DNA of 5,150 nt from Actinomycetes bacterium (GTDB lineage Bacteria; Actinomycetota; Acidimicrobiia; Acidimicrobiales; SZUA-35), in the NCBI GenBank assembly GCA_024227975.1, contig JAAETV010000200.1:1-5150 (forward strand), written 5' to 3'. The position numbers were made by a program, and so were the translations under genes. Position 1 is the stretch's first letter. Each line of letters opens with the position of its first letter. Below are positions 1 through 4,404 of this stretch, piece after piece. The notes under the pieces are model-generated. The model saw only the letters and a list, made by a program, of their open reading frames with translations, ran no database searches and was not told where the DNA came from.

Positions 1-109
1 GCTGCCACGGTCAGTGGTGGAGGCACCCAGATCGCCGGCGTACCCGATATTCACAGCGGAGGTAGTGCCGCAGTGTTGCGCTGTCCCAGGGTCGGAGTCG
101 GTTTCCGCT
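1..109. other. Left-edge segment with no recognisable gene
   Basis: No coding region could be supported. The plus strand is open in frame 1 from the window edge to a TGA at 118-120, which would give about 39 Gly/Ala/Val-rich residues overlapping the 3' end of the convergent CDGSH gene. I recognise no motif in it. It could be the C-terminus of a gene entering from the left, or chance. Confidence 0.3.
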
Positions 110-829
110 TCAGCCTTTGAAACCGATTTCTTTGTGCGTCCCATCGCACAGTGGTTTCCGGCTTGACGCACCGCACCGACACAGCGCGACTCGGTTTCTA
201 GCCTCGAATGGTTCTCCGTCGGAGCGTTGCACCCCAATACCGCCGGTGACCCATAGCGGGCCGTCTGGCACAACCGCTACCTCGACTGGTAGGTCGGGTT
301 CGATGACCTCGTCGTCGACGGCGAAGGCGAGTGCGCCTGATGGGCAGCGTTTGATCATGGCCATGGCCTGGGCGCGGATGCGACTGTCGCCCGTCTGTTC
401 GGCCATCTTCCAGATACTGGTCAGATCGTTGCCACAGAACCCGGCATGAACACACGTTGGGCGATCATCGAAGATCTCGATGCCGGTGCCGCCGAGGCTG
501 ACCGCTCGTTCGTTGTAGTTGTCGGTTGGTGCCTGAGAGGTGTCGTCCCAGTCGGCGGTCTCATGAAATTGGTGGTCGCAGAACGGTTTGGTGGTCGAAG
601 ACCCACACCGGCACAAGCCGTAGATACCAGTGGTTGAGCCGTCCTCGTCGCCTGTTGGAACCTCAAACGTATTCACCGAGGTGTCGACAGGGTCCGAGGT
701 CTTCCAGGTCATCGGCTCGCCCGTCTCAGACATCAAGGGCGTCTTAATCGTCAGTGGAACCTCAGCAGGGACGCCATAAGGCGCTCCAGGGTGGGCGAGA
801 ATGACTGGCTTCTCTGGTTTGGCATTCAT
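110..829 (-). CDS. Double-CDGSH iron-sulfur protein with central divergent 4Fe-4S (Fer4_19-like) domain
   Basis: This is a cytoplasmic iron-sulfur protein of 239 residues with no signal peptide or membrane segment. It has three cluster modules in order. The first is a CDGSH zinc-finger-like 2Fe-2S site (Cys73, Cys75, Cys84, with a His at 86 or 89). The second is a central block with Cys126, the CVHAGFC motif through Cys132, and RCPSGAL (Cys162), which matches the divergent mono-cluster 4Fe-4S domain. The third is a C-terminal CDGSH site with ideal spacing (Cys217, Cys219, Cys228, His232, then KEIGF). CDGSH proteins bind redox-active 2Fe-2S clusters with three Cys and one His; the substrate or partner of this bacterial type is not known to me. 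The ATG at 829-827 is preceded by a GAGG-type ribosome site about 7 bases upstream, which supports this start. The first site is odd: one extra residue separates the last Cys from the expected ligand His. The gene stands alone, with no operon partner in view. Confidence 0.9.
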   Translation of the reverse strand: MNAKPEKPVILAHPGAPYGVPAEVPLTIKTPLMSETGEPMTWKTSDPVDTSVNTFEVPTGDEDGSTTGIYGLCRCGSSTTKPFCDHQFHETADWDDTSQAPTDNYNERAVSLGGTGIEIFDDRPTCVHAGFCGNDLTSIWKMAEQTGDSRIRAQAMAMIKRCPSGALAFAVDDEVIEPDLPVEVAVVPDGPLWVTGGIGVQRSDGEPFEARNRVALCRCGASSRKPLCDGTHKEIGFKG

Positions 830-900
830 CTGAAGTCCTCATCTCTCGCTGGCCGGAACCGCGTCAAGTCTGCGGAAAGATGGCCTAGTGGTTCAATCAT
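813..900 (-). promoter_or_regulatory. Leader and ribosome binding site of the CDGSH gene
   Basis: Reading the minus strand, GAGG lies 7 bases before the ATG at 829 and is a good Shine-Dalgarno match. A TTGACG hexamer sits further upstream (around 862-867) and resembles a -35 box. I do not see a convincing -10 box at the proper distance, so the promoter itself is only a suggestion. Confidence 0.35.
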
Positions 901-1180
901 TGCCCGGGGAGGATTCCCAGTCGCTTGTGAACGCCACGACCGGGTCTCGCCCCTCTGGTCTTGGGCTCGATGCCGCCACGAACGAGGGACCACCCCAAAC
1001 GCTTCACACGCCAACGTCGTCCCGACCAGAAGCTCCCACGAACACACCGAGGGAACCGTCGGCTCGTCGTTCAGTCCCGATCCAATTCCGGGCTGTCCGC
1101 TGTCTCGGCGTGCAGCCCCAATGCTTTTCCCTGAGCCCGAACTCGATTCGATGGAGGTCGATTGTCAGTACTCGAATGGA
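830..1180. other. Stretch of about 350 bases with no recognisable gene
   Basis: Open frames exist on both strands, but their translations are Arg/Ser/Pro-rich and carry no motif I recognise, as expected for chance frames in GC-rich DNA. On the minus strand this is where the missing C-terminal half of the flippase-like gene should be. None of the three minus frames encodes hydrophobic membrane segments here, so that part is absent rather than merely frameshifted. The right end probably contains the 5' regulatory region of the CDGSH gene. Confidence 0.5.
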
Positions 1181-1644
1181 TCACCGAGCGAGAACAGGCA
1201 GACCGAGCTTGACGAATGTGTTCCATATTCCGGATACGACCACGGACAAGCCGATGGCAGTCCTGTCGAAACCCCACGAGCGGTACATCGAGTAGGTCAC
1301 GGCAACCCCCAGCGCTCCGCCACCTGGCATCGTGTTCGAGACAGCGGTAGGACTGTTGTTGACCACGAATGCTTGGCGCTGTTTCGCCCAGGTAAGACAG
1401 ATGTCAGCAACGGCAGGTAGGTCCACAGATTGAAGGCGGCAAGCAGGACCAGAGTGGACACCTCGAGCGCGGTCATTGCCGTGATCGTGTGCCGAACGTC
1501 GCCGTAGTCGGCGAACAGGGGCAGTGCGAAACCGTAGATAAGAGCGACGATTGCAATCGACAGCAGGGCACCGGCCCAGGTTCTTCCTGAGGCTCGACCG
1601 GGAGGCAGCAGGCTCCGTTGAGCCGCCTTGAGCTGTCGTCACAT
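1181..1644 (-). pseudogene. Broken N-terminal part of a flippase-like / LPG-synthase transmembrane family protein
   Basis: The best membrane-protein reading starts at ATG 1644-1642, which overlaps the lipoprotein stop as TGATG, but codon 2 is TGA. The frame then encodes a basic stretch and two hydrophobic segments (GALLSIAIVALIYGF at about 1520-1575; LEVSTLVLLAAFNLW at about 1420-1465). It must shift at about 1385-1386, after LPG, to continue as QRQAFVVNNS, NTMPGGGALGVAVTY and SGIWNTFVKLGLPVLA, ending at TGA 1183-1181. NNS...NT.PGGGA.GVA.TY and SGIWN.FVKLGLPVLA are, from memory, signatures of the UPF0104 / lysylphosphatidylglycerol-synthase transmembrane family in Actinobacteria (inner-membrane proteins of about 300 or more residues). 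Inserting one base between 1386 and 1385 restores LPGLKQRQA. The C-terminal half is missing. A GTG start at 1642-1640 in the other frame is possible but would need a further frameshift. Sequencing error could explain the single-base lesion, but not the truncation. Confidence 0.75.
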
Positions 1645-2258
1645 CAAGGGTCCAGCTCGAGTCGGCCATCGGTGGCGTCTTTCGTGGCTTCATCAAGGAC
1701 ACTACGATCCACGAAGCTGACCATCGGGAAGTCCTCAAATCCGATCGGCTCGTTGGCCTCGAACTCGATCGTGAATTCGAGGCAAAATCCCGAGCCGAAC
1801 GTCACGACCCGCAGGCCGGGCACGGGCGAGCCAGCGATCGATTCACGGTTGAAGGTGGCACCCGGAGGAAGCAAAAGTTCGGCCGCTTCGAAGTCAAAAC
1901 TTGGCGTGTCGGCGGTGACGACACCCGATGCAGCAACGCACGATTCCCTGAAGTCGATCCTCAGGTCGCTGACGGGCGGCCGGCTCGAGTCGAAATCGAT
2001 CGTTACCCCATCACTTCGATAGCTCGTGCCCTCGAACTTCCAGCCTGAGGGGAGTTCTTCGATGCACGGAACCAGCGCCGCTGTCTTTACCGACTGGGCC
2101 GCAAGTCCTTGCGAATTGGGCTGGGTGCAGGTCAGCTGGGCGTCAGCATCGACGAACGAGATTCGATTGTCGTCGAGTACGGCGCCGCACGAGCTGCTGA
2201 TCGCTGCTACGAAAACGAGTATCGCCGCGGCTCGTATTCGAGGGTTTCGCTCCGACAC
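1644..2258 (-). CDS. Putative secreted lipoprotein, middle gene of the decayed kinase/flippase operon
   Basis: I chose the GTG at 2258-2256, giving 204 residues, because it places a classic export signal at the N-terminus. That signal is basic residues (RNPRIR), a hydrophobic run AAAILVFVAAI, then SSSC with Cys24 as a likely lipidation site. The lipobox is weak, since Ser rather than Leu/Ala/Val precedes the Cys. The longer open frame to 2360 would bury this signal and overlap the upstream gene's membrane segment. The mature part is acidic, has no membrane helix, and contains four Cys (around CTQPNS, PCIEELPSGW, ESCVAAS and SGFCLEF) that could form disulfides. The segment AQSVKTAALVPCIEELPSGW resembles a domain I recall beside actinobacterial kinase-like and LPG-synthase-TM genes; its function is unknown. 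The gene overlaps the upstream kinase fragment by 52 bases, and its TGA overlaps the next gene's ATG, so it was translationally coupled. It appears intact while both neighbours are broken. Confidence 0.65.
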   Translation of the reverse strand: MSERNPRIRAAAILVFVAAISSSCGAVLDDNRISFVDADAQLTCTQPNSQGLAAQSVKTAALVPCIEELPSGWKFEGTSYRSDGVTIDFDSSRPPVSDLRIDFRESCVAASGVVTADTPSFDFEAAELLLPPGATFNRESIAGSPVPGLRVVTFGSGFCLEFTIEFEANEPIGFEDFPMVSFVDRSVLDEATKDATDGRLELDP

Positions 2259-2647
2259 GGTACGAGTCCAGCGAGATGCGCGGACATGAGGAGCACTCCC
2301 ACCGATGAGATAACGACGGCTGCCAGGCCGATTGCCAAGAGAATGCGGCTGAAGGACCATCGCTGGATGCGCACGTTGCGACGTTCGAGTGCTAAGGCCT
2401 GTAAGTCTGCTTTCACGTCTGCGCTTCGGGTCTTCAGAGCATTCTTGAGCTGTGTCGGGACAGCGACTCCATGGGCGGCGGCAAGCCCATCAGCGATCTC
2501 GTCCTCGGTGAACCGTTGAAGAGCGCAGTCGTAGACTTGCTGAGCTGGGGCTCCGAGCGCCAGGAGCATCATCATGTTTCCGAGGTCCACAGATTGCCGC
2601 CATCGTGTCGGTCGGACCTCGGCAAACGCCACGTACGGCCTGGACAC
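2207..2647 (-). pseudogene. 3' fragment of a kinase-like protein with C-terminal membrane anchor
   Basis: The open frame gives up to 146 residues from a GTG at 2647, but family-like sequence begins only at about VAFAEVRPTRWRQ (from about 2632). It then runs VDLGNMMMLLAL, YDCALQRFTEDEIADG, PTQLKNAL and IQRWSFSR, followed by one hydrophobic helix (ILLAIGLAAVVISSVGVLLM, roughly residues 106-125) and a short tail. From memory, D-VAFAEVRP-x-PWRQAVDLANMM is the segment just after the catalytic region of an actinobacterial RIO/Ser-Thr-kinase-like family. Here the expected HRD..PAN active site and the DVAFAE Asp are absent: Pro-Tyr replaces the usual Ile-Asp, and none of the three upstream frames supplies the catalytic loop. 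The gene is therefore a 5'-truncated remnant. Its break point coincides with the start of integrase-like sequence on the other strand. It would have led the operon continuing into the lipoprotein and flippase-like genes. A small novel membrane protein expressed from the GTG is a less likely alternative. Confidence 0.65.
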
Positions 2648-2821
2648 CTCGACAGGACGAAGGCAACTCCGCCCACCCGCGACCCGCTGAACAGGCTCGA
2701 GCGGAAGCGAGAACCACGAGACGAGACCAAGGCCATCGCCTATGACGACCTCGAAGCACTGTTGAGCCGTCCCGATGTCGAACTGCGGGGGAGGACACTG
2801 TGACGGATGCTGTACGAAACC
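2640..2821 (+). pseudogene. Internal remnant of a tyrosine recombinase/integrase
   Basis: The plus frame encodes NRLERKREPRDETKA, then AYDDLEALLSRPDVELRGRTL, a TGA at 2801-2803, then RMLYET at 2804-2821. This matches the junction between the core-binding and catalytic domains of actinobacterial tyrosine recombinases, whose typical form from memory is RTKAL....EALL.R.DVPLREKTLWRMLYETAARA.EVL, with the catalytic Arg shortly after. The in-frame TGA sits exactly at the conserved Trp (one G-to-A change from TGG). Directly after RMLYET the sequence becomes GCDALVRS and homology is lost, so the catalytic Arg and the whole catalytic domain are missing. The N-terminal domain is missing as well, because upstream sequence is antisense to the kinase-like fragment. 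This is a non-functional fragment of about 60 codons. It probably marks an old mobile-element or recombination event that also truncated the neighbouring kinase-like gene. Confidence 0.65.
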
Positions 2822-2865
2822 GGCTGTGATGCGTTGGTGCGGAGTGCCGGGGCGGTGTTGCTTCT

Positions 2866-3324
2866 TCAGTCGGCGGTCCGGGCCTGAGCGGCCGGCCCTA
2901 GGTCGTCGATGAACGCGTTGAAGCCGTTGCCTAGCAGCCGGTCGAGTATTGGCCCGTAGATGAGGGCGAGCGGCCCGCCCTTGGGTTCATAGTCGTAGCT
3001 CATGGTGAACGGCGTGGTCCCATCGCCGTCGGAAAGGGTGAACGTCATCGTGGCCTGCTTGATGGGTTGCTTCTCGATCTTGTCGACGGCGATCACCATT
3101 CTCTGTTCGGGCGTCCACTCGGTGACGGTCTCTCTGTTCTTGATCGATCCCTTTGAGCCCAAGTCGACTTGTCGCTGGGCTCCGACGCCCTCGATTGCGT
3201 CGCCGATGGCGTAGCTGTTCTTGACGGCTTCGTTCCAGTCGACGATGTTGGGGTAGTCGGCCAACACGGCCCACACGCTGTGTCGGGGTGAAGCGACTGT
3301 GCGCTCTACGGTGACGTTTCTCAT
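2866..3324 (-). CDS. SRPBCC (START-like / polyketide cyclase-type) family protein
   Basis: This soluble protein of 152 residues is typical in length for a single SRPBCC helix-grip domain, which forms a deep hydrophobic ligand cavity. It opens with VERTVASPRHSVWAVLADYPNIVDWN (about residues 5-31), the usual first strand and helix of the fold with the Asp-Trp-Asn turn. Alternating strands follow (RETVTEWTPEQRMVIAV, ATMTFTLSD, TPFTMSYDYEP). It ends with an amphipathic C-terminal helix (LIYGPILDRLLGNGFNAFIDDL) that would cap the cavity. Members bind or act on lipids, polyketides or aromatic compounds; the ligand cannot be deduced here. The ATG at 3324 has a strong AGGAAG ribosome site 4 bases upstream. 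It lies downstream of tetR on the same strand, across a 194-base gap with a TCTAGA-centred palindrome, which suggests its own regulated promoter. There is no signal peptide, so it is cytoplasmic. Confidence 0.85.
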   Translation of the reverse strand: MRNVTVERTVASPRHSVWAVLADYPNIVDWNEAVKNSYAIGDAIEGVGAQRQVDLGSKGSIKNRETVTEWTPEQRMVIAVDKIEKQPIKQATMTFTLSDGDGTTPFTMSYDYEPKGGPLALIYGPILDRLLGNGFNAFIDDLGPAAQARTAD

Positions 3325-3346
3325 CGAACTTCCTGTCTATTGATAT

Positions 3347-3358
3347 TGATCTAGATCA
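3347..3358. promoter_or_regulatory. Perfect 12-bp palindrome TGATCTAGATCA upstream of the SRPBCC gene
   Basis: TGATCTAGATCA is an exact palindrome. It ends 22 bases before the SRPBCC start codon, immediately upstream of a TATCAA hexamer (minus strand, 3345-3340) that could serve as a -10 box. Its TCTAGA core is the same as in the boxes between tetR and the SDR operon. A role as an operator for the neighbouring TetR protein is inferred, not shown. Confidence 0.45.
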
Positions 3359-3363
3359 TTCCG

Positions 3364-3382
3364 CTGGCCGTTGACCGGCCAG
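3364..3382. repeat. Short hairpin in the tetR-SRPBCC gap
   Basis: CTGGCCG (3364-3370) and CGGCCAG (3376-3382) form a perfect 7-bp stem with a 5-base loop. Neither strand has a T-run after it, so it does not look like a complete intrinsic terminator. It could stabilise or attenuate read-through from tetR. Confidence 0.3.
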
Positions 3383-3518
3383 ACATCGAGCGGGTTGGCG
3401 CGGCTGGCTGGAAGAGCCTGCGTACTGTCCGCTTCCCGCGTTAGCGGCCGTGCAGGCAGTGATGGTCGGCTTGGTGCCGGGTGCTCGTTGACGTAGACGG
3501 GGCCACTGGCTCGGGCCC

Positions 3519-4094
3519 CTAGCGGGCTCGGACGCCGTTGAGGAACAGGGTCACGGCGTGCTGGGACATGTCGTCGGGGTCCACCTCGCCAGTGAGCGCC
3601 CATCGCTGGAGCACCGCCATGTTGGTTCCGCCCATGAGCGAGGAGATGGTGAGGTCGATGTCGGCTATGTCGGCATCGCCGACGGCTCGCGCTTCGATGA
3701 GCAGCTCGCGCAGGGGGGCCATGATTGCTCGTTCGGATGCCGTCAAGATCTCGGCCATGGCTTCCATCCGGCCGGTGGCAAGCATCAGGTTGAGGCAAAG
3801 GGCGGGGTTGCTGGCCAGCTCATAGATCGCGGCCCGCATGGCTGCCTCGAAACGTTCGAGGGCGGTGCCCTCACCGGCCTTCGCCTTCTGCACCTGAATG
3901 GCGATTCGTTCCATCTTCTCCTGCATGAGGAAGCTGATGAGGTCGTCCTTGCCTGAGAAGTAGTAGTAGAGCGTCGCTCTGGCGATGCCGAGGTCCTCTG
4001 CCACCTGGTCGATCCGCACGTCGTCACCCTGAGCGAGGAACTGGTCGCCACTGCGGTACAGCTTCGTTGCGAGGTCCTCAGGCACCTTCTTCAT
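3519..4094 (-). CDS. TetR/AcrR-family transcriptional regulator
   Basis: This is a DNA-binding repressor-type protein of 191 residues, the usual size for the family. The N-terminal helix-turn-helix covers about residues 26-47 (VRIDQVAEDLGIARATLYYYFSGKDDL) and carries the family hallmark of a recognition helix ending in LYYYF followed by the Gly-Lys-Asp turn. The rest is an alpha-helical ligand-binding and dimerisation domain (about residues 60-191) without close similarity that would name the ligand. The ATG at 4094 follows a likely leaderless promoter and lacks a Shine-Dalgarno site. The gene is divergent from the MFS-stub/SDR operon across about 135 bases of palindrome-rich DNA, the standard arrangement for a TetR repressor controlling both its own gene and the divergent operon. 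The SRPBCC gene downstream may belong to the same regulon. The inducer is probably a hydrophobic compound handled by the SDR and SRPBCC proteins (inference). Confidence 0.92.
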   Translation of the reverse strand: MKKVPEDLATKLYRSGDQFLAQGDDVRIDQVAEDLGIARATLYYYFSGKDDLISFLMQEKMERIAIQVQKAKAGEGTALERFEAAMRAAIYELASNPALCLNLMLATGRMEAMAEILTASERAIMAPLRELLIEARAVGDADIADIDLTISSLMGGTNMAVLQRWALTGEVDPDDMSQHAVTLFLNGVRAR

Positions 4095-4101
4095 GGCGAC
4101 A

Positions 4102-4130
4102 ACGATAACACACCTACAAACACATGTCTA
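4102..4130 (-). promoter_or_regulatory. Likely leaderless promoter of tetR
   Basis: On the minus strand, TAGACA (4130-4125; five of six matches to TTGACA) is followed after exactly 17 bases by TATCGT (4107-4102), a fair -10 box. Only 7 bases separate the -10 box from the ATG at 4094, so transcription would begin at or next to the start codon. This fits the absence of a ribosome binding site. The -35 box lies inside the TGTCTAGACA palindrome, consistent with autorepression by steric block. Confidence 0.5.
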
Positions 4131-4169
4131 GACAACAGTCCAGACATGTGTTAAACGTTACTCTAGACA
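4119..4169. promoter_or_regulatory. TetR operator region: inverted repeat and three TCTAGACA-type boxes
   Basis: Three related boxes lie in this divergent control region. They are TGTCTAGACA at 4125-4134 (a perfect 10-bp palindrome), AGTCCAGACA at 4137-4146, and ACTCTAGACA at 4160-4169. Superimposed is a perfect 11-bp inverted repeat, AACACATGTCT (4119-4129) and AGACATGTGTT (4142-4152), with a 12-base spacer. Further right, AAACGTT occurs twice (4153-4159 and 4178-4184). Palindromes between a tetR gene and a divergent operon are the usual binding sites for that family. The exact site and the plus-strand promoter are not resolved by eye. CAGACA/TAGACA spaced 17 apart (4141 and 4164) is one weak plus-strand candidate. 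Confidence 0.6.
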
Positions 4170-4230
4170 GATATCCAAACGTTCACTCAAACGCCTGAGT
4201 GGACGGGTCCGGCGAGGAAGGAGCGCAACG

Positions 4231-4404
4231 ATGAGCAGTCTTCAGGCGCTCGAACGAGGTGTGCCCGAACCGGCGAGGGCCGAACCACGCTGGCGCTCGG
4301 TGCTGACCATCACGTCACTCGGGCCCCTGATGGTATTCCTCGACAAGACGGTGCTGATCGATCGACGAAAATCCAAAAGCCCGACCAAGGAGCACAATGT
4401 CTGA
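4231..4404 (+). pseudogene. 57-residue N-terminal stub of a DHA2-type MFS exporter, overlapping the SDR start
   Basis: The ATG at 4231 follows a good ribosome site (GGAAGGAG, 7 bases upstream). The first 42 or so residues contain PRWRSVLTITSLGPLMVFLDKTVL, which resembles the start of transmembrane helix 1 in drug-exporter MFS proteins of the DHA2/EmrB type (typically W..L.....LG..M..LD.TIVN.ALP). After TVL the sequence changes abruptly to IDRRKSKSPTKEHNV and stops at TGA 4402-4404, where an exporter should continue for about 450 more residues. The stop overlaps the SDR start codon by 8 bases (ATGTCTGA), so translation of the stub would be coupled to the SDR. The best reading is an internal deletion that removed nearly all of an exporter gene, with the junction near 4357-4365. 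An authentic small leader peptide is the alternative. It is divergent from tetR, as exporter genes often are. Confidence 0.55.
4387..4392 (+). promoter_or_regulatory. Ribosome binding site of the SDR gene
   Basis: AAGGAG lies 4 bases before the ATG at 4397. It sits inside the 3' end of the MFS stub frame, so SDR translation can start independently or by coupling to the stub's stop codon. Confidence 0.6.

Noticed and set aside
357..376. ATGGCC tandem/palindromic repeat
   Set aside because: It lies within the CDGSH protein gene and is explained by an Ala-Met-Ala-Met coding stretch.
876..960. tRNA-like stretch: GGCCTAGTGGTT resembles a D-arm
   Set aside because: I found no matching T-arm (GGTTCGA-type loop with paired stem) or acceptor stem at the right distances on either strand. 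Resemblance is limited to one short motif.
791..1420. Long plus-strand open frame (209 codons)
   Set aside because: It is rich in Arg, Ser, Pro and His without a recognisable domain. It runs antisense across the start of the CDGSH gene and the conserved part of the flippase-like remnant, as expected for chance frames in GC-rich DNA.
2471..2639. N-terminal part of the plus-strand frame that leads into the integrase remnant
   Set aside because: The open frame from 2471 is continuous with the remnant, but this portion is simply antisense to the kinase-like fragment and shows no recombinase-like sequence. It was not included in the remnant.
3499..3519. GGGGCC / GGCCCC inverted repeat at the end of tetR considered as an intrinsic terminator
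   Set aside because: The stem is only 6 bp with a 9-base loop and overlaps the stop codon. No T-run follows on the minus strand, so termination here is not supported.
3337..3798. Minus-strand open frame of 153 codons overlapping tetR
   Set aside because: Its composition is typical of an out-of-frame shadow (His, Arg, Pro, Ala), and it overlaps the well-supported TetR reading frame on the same strand.
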